A stretch of 64,000 nt of DNA from Sphingopyxis lindanitolerans (GCF_002993885.1 NZ_CM009578.1:1739251-1803250); one strand, 5' to 3'. Counted from the first letter of the stretch, positions 1 to 9,180 are shown. The notes: generated from the sequence alone by a model not told the origin. Numbers and translations are program-made.

Positions 1-143
1 TCGGCATCGCGGCTTATGAGGCTTATGTTCGCCCCGAGTTCGGCGAATCGCCCAGCAATCGCGAGATTGATGCCGCCTGACCCTCCGGCGACGAACAATG
101 TCCTGTTCTTGAAAATATCCTCACGAAACGCGTCCCCGGCCAC
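1..143 (-). CDS. SDR family oxidoreductase, N-terminal part (runs off the window)
   Basis: Reading leftward from a GTG at 141-143, the first 47 codons give a classic short-chain dehydrogenase N-terminus with the glycine-rich NAD(P) motif FVAGGSGGINLAIAGRF at about residues 18-34. An in-frame stop lies 12 bases before the GTG, and a GGGAG ribosome binding site sits just upstream, so the GTG is the only reasonable start. The catalytic Ser-Tyr-Lys part lies outside the window. It is divergent from the alcohol dehydrogenase at 310, with an operator-like site between them. Substrate unknown; the family assignment is firm, the exact reaction is not. Confidence 0.75.
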   Translation of the reverse strand, partial: MAGDAFREDIFKNRTLFVAGGSGGINLAIAGRFAELGANISLISRDA

Positions 144-203
144 CGTCAGTCTCCCTCACACTCTTCGCGTCAGCGCCCCATCACGAGCATCAGAGAATTT
201 CAT

Positions 204-221
204 TAGTTGATTGATTATTTT
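204..221. promoter_or_regulatory. Regulon operator, site A
   Basis: TAGTTG-ATTGAT-TATTTT fits the recurrent consensus TAATTR-N6-YAATTA moderately well. It lies between the divergent SDR (start 143) and alcohol dehydrogenase (start 310), where one site could control both promoters. A second half-like sequence, CCAATTGATAATT, follows at about 226-238. Confidence 0.5.
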
Positions 222-309
222 TTTGCCAATTGATAATTCCACGCGAATAATGATCGCCGCCGCCCCTTTCGACAATGGACGAACGGCGACGGCGCGTGGG
301 AGATGGAGC

Positions 310-1416
310 ATGGCCAAGCAAGCAGTCGCCGCGGTAGCCCGCACCCCGGGAGGCCGGTGGGATATCGAGGATATCATGCTCGAAGATCCGCGGCCGGGCG
401 AGATATTGGTCCGCATAGCGGGCGTCGGCCTCTGCCATACCGACCTTGCCTTTGGCGGAAGTCTCCAGATCATGAAGGCGCCGGCGGTGCTTGGCCATGA
501 AGGGTCGGGTATCGTCGAGCGCGTCGGCGAGGGGGTGTCGAAGGTGCGCCCTGGCGATCATGTCGTACTGACCTTCAACAGCTGCGGCGAATGCCCCCGG
601 TGCGATGAGGGCCGGCCGGCCTATTGTGTTCGCTTCGCACAAATGAACTATGGCGGCTGCCGAGTGGACGGAAGCCGGACGCTCTGTGTCGGCGAAGAAC
701 CCGCAAGTGCGAACTTCTTCGGCCAGTCGTCATTCGCATCCTATGCACTTGCCAATGAACGCAACACCGTCCGCGTCGACCCAGCGCTGCCGATCGAGTT
801 GCTTGGCCCGCTGGGTTGCGGTGTCCAGACGGGCGTGGGCGCGGTGATGAACTCGCTCGCCTGCCCCAAAGGCTCGTCGCTTCTTGTGATCGGCGCCGGC
901 GCGGTGGGGCTGAGTGCGGTCCTCGGCGCCAAGGTCCAGGAATGTGCCACCATCCTCGTTGTCGAGCCGCGGGAGGAACGCCGGGCCCTGGCGCTCGAAC
1001 TTGGTGCGACGCACGTCATCGATCCGGCCTCCGCCGACTTTGCGACGGCAATCCGCGAAATCGTCCCGGTCGGGGTCGATTATGCGTTCGACACGACAGG
1101 CCGGCGAGAGGTCATCGAATCCGCGATGACTGCATTGGCGCCGCGCGCGACCTTCGGACTTGTCGGAATCGCAAGCCCCGCCGACGATCGGCTGGGTCTT
1201 TCGATCAACCAACTGGTCGGTGCGGGTCATATCGTGATGGGCATCATCGAAGGCGATAGCCTACCCGATATGTTCATCCCGCGCATGATCGAGCTCTACA
1301 AGGCGGGAGAGCTGCCTTTCGACCGTCTCGTTCGCAGATATCCGCTATCGCAGATCAACGAAGCCATTGCCGACCAGCACGCCGGACGGTGCGTGAAGGC
1401 CGTGATGATCCCCTGA
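310..1416 (+). CDS. Zinc-dependent alcohol dehydrogenase (MDR, aryl/benzyl-alcohol type)
   Basis: A 368-residue medium-chain dehydrogenase. Catalytic zinc ligands are visible as Cys42 (GLCHTD) and the GHE motif at 62-64; structural zinc cysteines are Cys92, 95, 98 and 106. The Rossmann signature GAGAVGL follows in the second half. It should oxidise a primary or aromatic/allylic alcohol with NAD. The reading frame is open upstream to 211, but the ATG at 310 has a GGAG site and begins at the normal family N-terminus. It is 13 bases ahead of an acyl-CoA ligase and an SDR, forming a three-gene operon. Class is secure; the aryl-alcohol preference is inferred from resemblance only. Confidence 0.85.
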   Translation: MAKQAVAAVARTPGGRWDIEDIMLEDPRPGEILVRIAGVGLCHTDLAFGGSLQIMKAPAVLGHEGSGIVERVGEGVSKVRPGDHVVLTFNSCGECPRCDEGRPAYCVRFAQMNYGGCRVDGSRTLCVGEEPASANFFGQSSFASYALANERNTVRVDPALPIELLGPLGCGVQTGVGAVMNSLACPKGSSLLVIGAGAVGLSAVLGAKVQECATILVVEPREERRALALELGATHVIDPASADFATAIREIVPVGVDYAFDTTGRREVIESAMTALAPRATFGLVGIASPADDRLGLSINQLVGAGHIVMGIIEGDSLPDMFIPRMIELYKAGELPFDRLVRRYPLSQINEAIADQHAGRCVKAVMIP

Positions 1417-1429
1417 GAGGACGGACACT

Positions 1430-2980
1430 ATGCATCCCTCGATCCATGCCCGCTCGACGCCCCACAAGCCCGCCCTGATCATGGCCGAAACGGGCGAGGC
1501 GCTGCGCTATTCCGATCTCGACCGCCGCTCGAACCAGGGCGCGCAGCTATTTAGGGCCCTCGGACTGGCTCCCGGCTCGACGATCGCGATGTGCCTTCCC
1601 AATTCGCCCGCTTTTTACGAGATCGCCTGGGCTGCCCAGCGTGCAGGCCTCTACTTCGTCACCATCTCCAACAAGCTCCAGGCTGACGAAGTCGAATATA
1701 TATTGCGCGACAGCGGCGCCCGGATCTTCATCATTTCGGCCGCGCAAGGCGAGGTCGCGGCGGAAATCGCGCGACGCGACCTCGATATCGACCTGTTCGC
1801 AACAGGCGGCCGGATCGCAGGCTATCTCGATTTCGAGTCCGAGCGCAGTGCAATGCCCCCAGTCCCGGTCGCCGACGAACAGGCGGGCTATGACATGCTC
1901 TATTCGTCGGGCACGACGGGACGGCCGAAAGGCATCAAGCCGAGCCCGATCTGCGGCGAGGCCATCGACAAGCCGGACTCGGTCGTCATGGTGGCGACGC
2001 AACTCTACGGCGCGTCGGCGGACAGCATCTATCTCTGCCCTGCACCCATTTATCATGCGGCACCGCTCCGCTGGACGATGGCGATGATGCGCCTTGGCGC
2101 CACCGTCGTTCTCATGGAGCGCTTTGCACCCGAGACGGCGCTCGCCGCCATCGCGCGATACAAGGTGACGATTGCGCAATTCGTGCCGACCCATTTCATC
2201 CGCATGCTCAAGATGCCGGAGGGCGAGCGCGCCGCCCATGACGTCTCGTCGCTGAGCACCGTGGTCCACGCCGCCGCCCCCTGCCCGGTCCCGGTCAAGG
2301 AAGCGATGATGGACTGGTTCGGTCCGATCATTCATGAATATTACAGTGGATCCGAAGGCAATGGCGGGACCTTCATCGGGCCTCAGGAGTGGCTCGCTCA
2401 CAAGGGCTCGGTCGGCAGGCCCCTGACGACGAAGCTCCACATTTGCGACGAAGAAGGGCGGGAGCTTCCGCCTCGGCAGGAAGGCACGATCTATTTCAGC
2501 GGCGGGCCGCGGTTCGAGTATCACAACGACGCGGCCAAGACCGACGAGTCGCGGCATGCGGAGGGATGGACGACGCTCGGCGACATCGGCTGGGTCGACG
2601 AGGAAGGCTATCTCTATCTCACCGACCGCAAGAGCTTCATGATCATCTCGGGTGGGGTGAACATCTATCCACAGGAGATCGAGAATCTGCTGGTGACACA
2701 TCCAAAGGTCGCGGACGTCGCCGTGATCGGCGGACCGGACGAAGAGATGGGCGAGCGCGTGATCGCGGTCGTTCAGCCCGTCCATTGGTCCGACGCCGGT
2801 GACGCGCTTGCGGCCGAACTCATGGCGCTCGCGCGCGAGAAGCTCAGTCACGTCAAGGCACCTCGTCAGATCGACTTCTCGAAAGCGCTCCCCCGGCTCG
2901 ACACCGGCAAGCTCTACAAACGCCTCATCCGCGACGAATATTGGGCTAGGGACAAGGCTGCCGGAGCCGCATCGCGATGA
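1430..2980 (+). CDS. AMP-dependent acyl-CoA synthetase (ANL superfamily)
   Basis: A 516-residue ligase that should activate a carboxylic acid to its CoA thioester through an acyl-adenylate. The P-loop YSSGTTGRPKG is at residues 158-168, the adenine-binding YYSGSEGNGG in the middle, the GDIGWVDEEGYLYLTDRK hinge region after that, and the C-terminal catalytic lysine context LDTGKLYK near the end. Length is normal for the family. The stop overlaps the next gene by four bases (ATGA), so translation is probably coupled. Following an alcohol dehydrogenase, it is the likely entry into CoA-dependent degradation. Substrate chain length or ring type cannot be told. Confidence 0.88.
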   Translation: MHPSIHARSTPHKPALIMAETGEALRYSDLDRRSNQGAQLFRALGLAPGSTIAMCLPNSPAFYEIAWAAQRAGLYFVTISNKLQADEVEYILRDSGARIFIISAAQGEVAAEIARRDLDIDLFATGGRIAGYLDFESERSAMPPVPVADEQAGYDMLYSSGTTGRPKGIKPSPICGEAIDKPDSVVMVATQLYGASADSIYLCPAPIYHAAPLRWTMAMMRLGATVVLMERFAPETALAAIARYKVTIAQFVPTHFIRMLKMPEGERAAHDVSSLSTVVHAAAPCPVPVKEAMMDWFGPIIHEYYSGSEGNGGTFIGPQEWLAHKGSVGRPLTTKLHICDEEGRELPPRQEGTIYFSGGPRFEYHNDAAKTDESRHAEGWTTLGDIGWVDEEGYLYLTDRKSFMIISGGVNIYPQEIENLLVTHPKVADVAVIGGPDEEMGERVIAVVQPVHWSDAGDALAAELMALAREKLSHVKAPRQIDFSKALPRLDTGKLYKRLIRDEYWARDKAAGAASR

Positions 2981-3750
2981 CCGCCGCTCCGAAGGATGCC
3001 TCGCTTCTCGCGGGCCAGTCTGCTATCGTCACCGGGGCCTCGTCGGGGCTCGGCTACCGCTTTGCCAAAACGCTCGCAGCGGCGGGTGCCGCCGTTACGG
3101 TCGTCGGCCGACGTATCGAACGCCTCGAAGCGCTGGTCGCCGAGATAGAGACGGCGGGCGGCAGAGCGACCGCCGTCGCAGCCGATGTCGCTGACCCGGG
3201 GCAAATCGTCGAGGCGGTCGACAAGGCGCAGGCGGCGTTCGGACCAACCGGGATCCTCATCAACAACGCCGGCATTCCCGATGCGCAGCTCGCAACGCGC
3301 ATGCCGCTCGATCTCATCGATCGCGTGCTCGACGTGAACGTGCGTGCGCCCTTCCTCTTCGCGCGCGAGGTTGCAACGCGGCTCATCGAGGCCAGGCAAC
3401 ATGGGCGGATCGTCAATATAGCCTCGATAGCGGCCTTTGTGGCGCCCAGGCAGGGCGCCGCCCTTTACGCGACGAGCAAGGCTGCGGTCGTGCGGATGAG
3501 CGAAGCCCTGGCGATCGAATGGGCGCGCTTTCATATCAACGTCAATTGCATTGCCCCGGGCTCGTTCGATTCCGAGATGATGGACGGGATGCGGTCCCGG
3601 ACCGGCGACGCCTTTATCGGCACCTTTCCGCGCAAGCGGCTGGGTTTGCCGGAGCAACTTGACTCAAGCTTGCTCTATTTGGTGTCGCCCGCCTCGGAAG
3701 CGGTCACCGGGACGATCCTCAAGGTCGACGACGGCCAGTTCCTGCGCTGA
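2977..3750 (+). CDS. SDR family oxidoreductase
   Basis: A 257-residue classical SDR: TGASSGLG cofactor motif at 19-26, NNAG at 96-99, and catalytic Ser150, Tyr164 and Lys168 (YATSK). The C-terminus ends with the usual VDDGQ motif. It overlaps the ligase by four bases and ends the ADH-ligase-SDR operon. A probable role is oxidation of a 3-hydroxyacyl-CoA or other secondary alcohol formed after CoA activation. It is a clear paralogue of the convergent SDR at 3807-4583, sharing INVN.I.PG.F.SEM and FPR.RL segments. Exact substrate is unknown. Confidence 0.85.
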   Translation: MTAAPKDASLLAGQSAIVTGASSGLGYRFAKTLAAAGAAVTVVGRRIERLEALVAEIETAGGRATAVAADVADPGQIVEAVDKAQAAFGPTGILINNAGIPDAQLATRMPLDLIDRVLDVNVRAPFLFAREVATRLIEARQHGRIVNIASIAAFVAPRQGAALYATSKAAVVRMSEALAIEWARFHINVNCIAPGSFDSEMMDGMRSRTGDAFIGTFPRKRLGLPEQLDSSLLYLVSPASEAVTGTILKVDDGQFLR

Positions 3751-3806
3751 CCGCATGCTTAACGACCTCCGGAGCCAAAGCGGGAGAGGCAAGTCGCAAG
3801 GATGTC

Positions 3807-4583
3807 TCATAGCGATTGTCCATCATCGACGGTGATGACCGTACCGGTTATCCCGAGCGATGCGTCCGAGCAGAGAAACAGCAACGGCGCGTGGAGATCG
3901 CTCGCCGGGCGCAAGCGGGCGCGCGGAAAGGAAGCGATATATGCCTGCCCCGCTTCGCTTCCGACCATCTCCGCCGTCATCTCGGACTCAAAATAGCCAG
4001 GCTGGATGACATTCACATTGATGCCGCGCCGCGCCCATTCGCGCGCAAATGCCTTGGCCATATGGCGCGCAGCGGCCTTGGTCGCGCCGTAAACGGACGC
4101 CGCGGGCAGCGCCCGCTCGGCCGTAATGGAGCCGATGATGACGACTCGGCCATGCTCGCGCTCGCGGCTTCCCGCTGCCACGAGCCGCCGCGCTCCTTCG
4201 GTGGCGGTCAGGAAGGCGCCCCGGACGTTGACAGCGAGCAGATCGTCGACATGCGAGGCGGTGAGGTGCAGGGCCGCGTTATCGCTCGCGATACCCGCAT
4301 TGGCGACAATCGTGTCGACAGTTCCGAAAGCTGCCTCGGCTGCATCATAGGCCGCTATTGTCGAGGCTTCGTCCGTGACATCGAGGGCCACGGCGAGCGC
4401 CTCGCCGCCCTGCCCCCTGATCGCATCGACCTCTGCCTCGAGCCGGTCGACACGCCGCGCCGCAAGGACCACCTTAGCGCCGGCCTCAGCGAGCACGCGC
4501 GCAAAGCCCGCGCCAAGTCCGGACGAAGCGCCGGTCACGAGCGCCACGCGCCCGGTCAGATCAAAAGCTGTCGCCACACCCAT
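3807..4583 (-). CDS. SDR family oxidoreductase
   Basis: A 258-residue classical SDR with TGASSGLG at 17-24, NAG at 95-97, and catalytic Ser152, Tyr165 and Lys169 (YGATK). A strong GGAGAGGGGG site precedes the ATG. It lies 33 bases downstream of the thiolase-like/crotonase fusion on the same strand, so the two are probably co-transcribed from the promoter near 6.95-7.05 kb. It is convergent with, and similar to, the SDR at 2977-3750. The context suggests a hydroxyacyl-CoA dehydrogenase role, but this is inference. Confidence 0.83.
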   Translation of the reverse strand: MGVATAFDLTGRVALVTGASSGLGAGFARVLAEAGAKVVLAARRVDRLEAEVDAIRGQGGEALAVALDVTDEASTIAAYDAAEAAFGTVDTIVANAGIASDNAALHLTASHVDDLLAVNVRGAFLTATEGARRLVAAGSREREHGRVVIIGSITAERALPAASVYGATKAAARHMAKAFAREWARRGINVNVIQPGYFESEMTAEMVGSEAGQAYIASFPRARLRPASDLHAPLLFLCSDASLGITGTVITVDDGQSL

Positions 4584-4616
4584 TCCCCCTCTCCTTCCCG
4601 GCAGACCCCGAGAAAC

Positions 4617-6944
4617 CTATCGGCCCTTCCAGACCGGTGGCCGCTTCTGGGCGAACGCGAGCGGCCCCTCGCGCACATCGTCCGACCGGAAGAGCGCTCC
4701 GATCGCCGGATATCGCGTCTGGTTCCCATAGGCGGCCGCGAGGTCGCTTTCGTCCAAGCCTTTCATGACGGCCTCCTTCGAAGCCCGGATCGACATCGGG
4801 CTGCACGCGGCGATGTCATCGGCCCAACGCCGCGCCGCTGCGAGCAGTTCGTCTTGCGGCACCACTTCATTGACGAAGCCAAGCGACAGACCTTCAGCGG
4901 CCGATACGCGGCGGGCGGTGAGGATCATGCCCATGGCCTGCTTGAGGCCGATCTGCCGAGGCAGACGGTGGAGCCCCCCCGCAAGAGCGGCGAGGCCAAC
5001 CTTGGGCTCGGGAAGAGCGAAAACGGCGCCTTCGGCCGCGATGATGAGGTCGCAGGCCAATGCAATCTCGAAGCCGCCACCCATGGCAATACCATTTACC
5101 GCGGCGATGACGGGCTTGTTGTTGTCCCAGCGCGCGGTGAGGCCGGCAAATCCCTTGGTCGGTGTCTCGAGCGGCAACCCCGCAGCCATCGACTGCGCGG
5201 TGAACTTGAGGTCATTACCCGACGAAAAGGCCTTGTCACCGGCCCCCGTCAGGATGGCCACCCACTGATCGGGATCAGCCTGGAAGTCGTCGAAAACCTC
5301 GGCCAGCTCCTCGTTCGCATATGGCGTCAACGCATTCATCGCGTCGGGGCGGTTGATCGTGACCAGAGTGATCGGCCCGTCGCGCTCGACGAGACAGAAG
5401 CGGCGCGGTGCCGCGCGCCGGTCGCGCTTCTCGCCTGCCTCCCATATCCGGGCGCCAAAGGCATCGGTGCGGATATGGCCGGACGTGCCGATGGGATTGG
5501 CGTCGAGCGAGGAGAGGACCAAGATCGATCGATCATCGTCACGCCGCACCTTCGCGATCGTTCGCTGGCCATCTGCGGTGCGCGCGATCACGACGCCGTG
5601 GAGGACCTCGCCCTTCGGCGTATAAATGATCGTGTGCGTTTCGACGGTGGCAGCGCCCTCATAGGTCTCTGTAAATTCGGGCACGGAGCCGCGCAACGCG
5701 TCCGCCCTGGCCTGAACCGAATAGTCCGGGCTCAAAGTCTTTTCCGGGGGCCGCGTCGAGATCAACAGCGCATGATGTTTGGATACGACGCCACCCTGGC
5801 CGTAGAGAAGGCCTGTGGTTCCCTTTCCGGCCCGCAGCTCCCGGACCATCGCGCAGACGCCGTGGCTCATATAATTGTTCATCGGGCCGCCAAAGAAGGT
5901 CAGCCCGCCGGTCACCGTCGGCTTGACGTCCGGCCGCAGCTTCAGCGTCTTGAGCGCCATCTTGGGCACAATCGGAAAGCAGCTGTACAGTTCCGCCAGA
6001 TCGATCGCGGAGGCATCGCCGCCAGCGATCTCGACTGCCTGCTCCAGAACCACGCGCTGCGCGGTCGACTGGTCATAGCGGTCGCGTTCCAGATAATCCC
6101 CGGGCTCCTGCGCTGCCGCGCCATCCCAGATATAGATCAGCCGCTCTTCGGGAATCCCGTTGGCGAGGGCCCATTCGAGGCTTGCCACGACGATCGCGGC
6201 CGCCTGGTTGACCGAAGGGTTCGCGACCATGAGCTTGGGATAGGGAAAGGCCACCAGCCGGTTGCTCTCCGAAGGCGTGCCGATCTCTGCCGCTCCCGGC
6301 GCGGAACGCAACCATGCGGTTTCATTGGACGCGGCTACCTTGGCATAGTCCGCCCAGAGTTCGGCGGCAGCGGCGCGGCCCTCGGCCGGGGTCTGCCCGC
6401 GGGCGGCCTGGAAGGCGTTCTCATAGAGCGGGTAGATATGAACGGGCGCAGTCATTCCGAGCTTTTTCGAGGCCTTGCGCATCGGAAGCGAGGCGAAGTC
6501 GACCGCGACGGTTTCCTCTTTGGGAGCGAGCGGGGTCCAGTCGAGCTTCGCCTTGGCCTTGCGCGCCTTGCCCATCGCATTGACGGCCTCACCGCCCACG
6601 ATCGCGGCAACGGCGCTGTCACCCCGCGCGATACGGAGTGCTGCCTCGTGCAGGAGGCGAATAGGCGTTTCGCCGCCCATGCTGGCATTTTGGGCACGGG
6701 CGGGGCCGATCGAGAGCTTCTCGCAAAGAAGAGCTACGGGGTCGCGGTAGCGCCAGGTGACCTGTCCGACGAGATCCATCGAGTCCAGCGCGCCGAGAAC
6801 GGCCGGCGTTTCCGCCGCCGCGCGGCGCAGCGCTTCTGCCATCAGCGCCACAGGTTCGAGCGCCTTGCCCGGGTCATCCGGGCGATCCACAATCTCGCCG
6901 ACGGCGATGATCACGGGCGTCTGCGCTGCTGCTGTCCCTTTCAT
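4617..6944 (-). CDS. Thiolase-like protein fused to an enoyl-CoA hydratase/isomerase
   Basis: One uninterrupted 775-residue reading frame with two unrelated domains. Residues 1 to about 500 resemble the SCP2-type thiolase-like TLP1 group, including its extra C-terminal beta-rich part. The nucleophilic-cysteine position reads ASMGGETPIR, with Ser88 where thiolases have Cys, so ordinary thiolysis is doubtful. Residues about 514-775 form a complete crotonase domain with the oxyanion region AVNGIAMGGGFE, Glu646 in LPEPKVGL and AGGLHRLPR; the position of the second catalytic Glu of hydratases reads AMGMIL and lacks it. A GGGAG site precedes the ATG. First gene of a two-gene unit with the SDR at 3807. 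Probably handles a CoA-ester lyase, hydratase or isomerase step; the chemistry is open. Confidence 0.82.
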   Translation of the reverse strand: MKGTAAAQTPVIIAVGEIVDRPDDPGKALEPVALMAEALRRAAAETPAVLGALDSMDLVGQVTWRYRDPVALLCEKLSIGPARAQNASMGGETPIRLLHEAALRIARGDSAVAAIVGGEAVNAMGKARKAKAKLDWTPLAPKEETVAVDFASLPMRKASKKLGMTAPVHIYPLYENAFQAARGQTPAEGRAAAAELWADYAKVAASNETAWLRSAPGAAEIGTPSESNRLVAFPYPKLMVANPSVNQAAAIVVASLEWALANGIPEERLIYIWDGAAAQEPGDYLERDRYDQSTAQRVVLEQAVEIAGGDASAIDLAELYSCFPIVPKMALKTLKLRPDVKPTVTGGLTFFGGPMNNYMSHGVCAMVRELRAGKGTTGLLYGQGGVVSKHHALLISTRPPEKTLSPDYSVQARADALRGSVPEFTETYEGAATVETHTIIYTPKGEVLHGVVIARTADGQRTIAKVRRDDDRSILVLSSLDANPIGTSGHIRTDAFGARIWEAGEKRDRRAAPRRFCLVERDGPITLVTINRPDAMNALTPYANEELAEVFDDFQADPDQWVAILTGAGDKAFSSGNDLKFTAQSMAAGLPLETPTKGFAGLTARWDNNKPVIAAVNGIAMGGGFEIALACDLIIAAEGAVFALPEPKVGLAALAGGLHRLPRQIGLKQAMGMILTARRVSAAEGLSLGFVNEVVPQDELLAAARRWADDIAACSPMSIRASKEAVMKGLDESDLAAAYGNQTRYPAIGALFRSDDVREGPLAFAQKRPPVWKGR

Positions 6945-7042
6945 CTCAGCTGTCTCCCATCCTTATACGTCCGGCTCGCCACTTGCGCGCGCAGCGTCTT
7001 CCTAAAACCGATCGATAGGCAAGCGGACGTCAGGTGGCAAGT

Positions 7043-7060
7043 TAATTGGTCAATTGATTA
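7043..7060. promoter_or_regulatory. Regulon operator, site B
   Basis: TAATTG-GTCAAT-TGATTA, a strong match to TAATTR-N6-YAATTA, in the 204-base divergent gap between the fusion gene (start 6944) and the DUF3237 gene (start 7149). It is about 90-100 bases from each start, so it could serve both promoters. Confidence 0.6.
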
Positions 7061-7148
7061 TTATCGCGGCCCGTCTTAGGATACGACGCTGCCCGCTTCC
7101 AAACGACAGCCCGTAGCAGCCGAGCATTCCAACTTGATGGAGAAGAGC

Positions 7149-7652
7149 ATGCACCTTGAACCCCTGCTGCGCATGCGCGTCGATCTGGGCAACCGCTATC
7201 CGATCGGACCGATACCAAAGGGTCGCCGCAACGTGTGGCAGCTGGGCGGCGGCACCGTCGAAGGCCCACGTATCAAGGGCACGGTCGCGCCTGTCGGAGG
7301 CGAGTTCGAGTTGATCGACCAGGAGGGCGTCTTTCACATCGACGTTCGGCTCGTCATCGTCACCCACGACATGGCGAACATCTTCGTCCAATATTTCGGG
7401 GTCGCCAACACGACGCCGCAGGCTGCGGCCAAATACAAGGCCGGCGAGACGGTCGATTTCGGCGAGACCTATTTTGCGACGCAGCCCCGCTTCGAAACCA
7501 GCCACGCGCGCTATTCCTGGCTGAACCATGTGATGGCGGTCGCCGAGGGTCGGGGGGACGGGAGGGCCGTCGAATATCTCATGTACCAATGCGTCCCCGA
7601 TCAGTCGATTGGTCTGGCGCGCGCGGACAGCGTGTTCAAATTCGACGGCTAG
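7149..7652 (+). CDS. DUF3237 (UPF0311) family protein
   Basis: A 167-residue protein of the DUF3237/UPF0311 family: a small soluble beta-barrel-like fold with no established reaction. The frame is open from a TTG at 7134, but the ATG at 7149 has a GGAGAAG site at proper spacing. No signal peptide or membrane segment is visible. Members are frequently seen beside aromatic and acyl-CoA catabolic genes (family knowledge, not shown here). It is divergent from the thiolase-like/crotonase fusion and shares operator site B, so it is probably co-induced. Its stop is six bases from the convergent aldehyde dehydrogenase stop. Confidence 0.75.
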   Translation: MHLEPLLRMRVDLGNRYPIGPIPKGRRNVWQLGGGTVEGPRIKGTVAPVGGEFELIDQEGVFHIDVRLVIVTHDMANIFVQYFGVANTTPQAAAKYKAGETVDFGETYFATQPRFETSHARYSWLNHVMAVAEGRGDGRAVEYLMYQCVPDQSIGLARADSVFKFDG

Positions 7653-7658
7653 CTCCTT

Positions 7659-9128
7659 CTACCGGGCGCCCGCTCCGATCTGCTTGTCGACGAAGGCGCG
7701 AAGCTTGGCGCCATAGGGCGGCCTGAAAAGCTTCATCGGCCCCAGATCCCTGCCGAGCTGAGTGTGGATCGCCTTGCGATGGCTGAATTCGCGAAAGCCG
7801 TCGATCCCGTGATAGGCACCCATACCCGAAGGCCCGATGCCGCCGAAAGGCAGATTTTCCTGCGCGCAATGCATGATCACGTCATTGACGCACACACCGC
7901 CCGAGGTCGTGGCATCGATGATGCGATCGCGTTCGCCCGCTTCCGATCCAAAATAGTAAAGCGCAAGCGGCCGGTCGTGCGCATTGATCTCCGCCACAAC
8001 CTCCTCGGCGCTGTCATATGCAACGACCGGCAGAAGCGGCCCGAATATCTCGTCCTGCATCACCGCCATGTCGCGGGTCGCATCGAGAATGAGTGTCGGA
8101 GGTATCCGGCGATGCTCCTGCTGTTCGAACGTCTCGCCAGCGGGGTTGATCTCGACGATCGTGGCACCCTTCTCACGCGCGTCCGCGACATAGCCGCGCA
8201 CGCGCTCGAAGTGCCTGTCCGATATCATGGCCGTGTAGTCAGGATTATCCTTGAGGGAGCCGAACATCGCCTCGGTCGCCTGCCGTGCCTCGGTGACAAA
8301 GCTGTCGCGTAGCCCACGAGGCACGAATATATGATCAGGCGCCAGGCATATTTGACCGGCGTTCAGGGTTTTTCCGGCCATGATCCGCGCTGCGGCGACG
8401 GGCATGTCCACGCTCGCACCGAGGATCACAGGGCTCTTCCCGCCAAGCTCGAGCGTCAGGGGCACGAGATTCTCCGCGGCAGCGCGCATCACATGCTTTG
8501 CGACCGAGCCGGCGCCGGTGAATATCAGGTGATCGAAGGGCAACGCCGCGAAGGCGGCCCCCACATCGGCACCGCCTGTCACGACCGCGACCTCGTCAGG
8601 CGCGAAATATTCGGCGATCGATTGCTGGAGCAGATCCGACGTTCGCGGCGTGAATTCCGACGGCTTGATCAGCGCCCGGTTCCCGGCAGCCAGAACGCCG
8701 GCAAGCGGAGAGAAGACGAGACCCACCGGAAAGTTCCACGGCGCGATGATGCCGATCACGCCTTTGGGCTGGAACCGGATTTCCGACCGGGCGCCGAAGA
8801 GGCCGAGCAACCTCGGTTCGACCGGCCGTCGTTCGCTGCGCATCCATTTGCGCAGATTGGCCCGACAGTCGCGCAGCGCGCCAAGCGGACTCATGATGTC
8901 GGTGATAGCCGATGCGTGGCGCGACCGGTTGCCGAAATCGGCATTGATTGCCTCTTCGAACCGCGCGGAATAGTCGCGAAGCAAGGCAGCACAGCGATCG
9001 AGCCGGTCAATTCGCAAATCCGCGCTCGCCTGACCGTCCGCAATATGGGCCTTGCGCTGACGCTGTAGCAACTGCTCGAGAGCAGCGCTATCGGTGGCCA
9101 TCGTGTCAGCGCGTAAGCTCTTGGTCAT
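7659..9128 (-). CDS. Aldehyde dehydrogenase (coniferyl-aldehyde dehydrogenase-like)
   Basis: A 489-residue NAD(P)-dependent aldehyde dehydrogenase. Oxyanion Asn132 (APWNFP), general base Glu227 (LELGGKSP) and nucleophile Cys261 (NAGQICLAPD) are all present. The C-terminal region resembles class 3/coniferyl-aldehyde enzymes of alphaproteobacteria. The ATG at 9128 follows a GGAAGG site. It is the last gene of the ECH-P450-NMO-ACAD-ACAD-ALDH operon and probably converts an aldehyde made by a pathway alcohol dehydrogenase to the acid used by the acyl-CoA ligase. Substrate is inferred only. Confidence 0.86.
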   Translation of the reverse strand: MTKSLRADTMATDSAALEQLLQRQRKAHIADGQASADLRIDRLDRCAALLRDYSARFEEAINADFGNRSRHASAITDIMSPLGALRDCRANLRKWMRSERRPVEPRLLGLFGARSEIRFQPKGVIGIIAPWNFPVGLVFSPLAGVLAAGNRALIKPSEFTPRTSDLLQQSIAEYFAPDEVAVVTGGADVGAAFAALPFDHLIFTGAGSVAKHVMRAAAENLVPLTLELGGKSPVILGASVDMPVAAARIMAGKTLNAGQICLAPDHIFVPRGLRDSFVTEARQATEAMFGSLKDNPDYTAMISDRHFERVRGYVADAREKGATIVEINPAGETFEQQEHRRIPPTLILDATRDMAVMQDEIFGPLLPVVAYDSAEEVVAEINAHDRPLALYYFGSEAGERDRIIDATTSGGVCVNDVIMHCAQENLPFGGIGPSGMGAYHGIDGFREFSHRKAIHTQLGRDLGPMKLFRPPYGAKLRAFVDKQIGAGAR

Positions 9129-9180
9129 TTTTGGTACCTTCCATAGCTTCTGAAACGGGAAGCTGACGCTTCCCCCCTGT

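Noticed and set aside
3816..7079. Very long plus-strand open frame (1087 codons) opposite the SDR and fusion genes
   Set aside because: It is antisense to two well-supported genes, has no recognisable domain, and its composition is that of the complement of high-GC codons.
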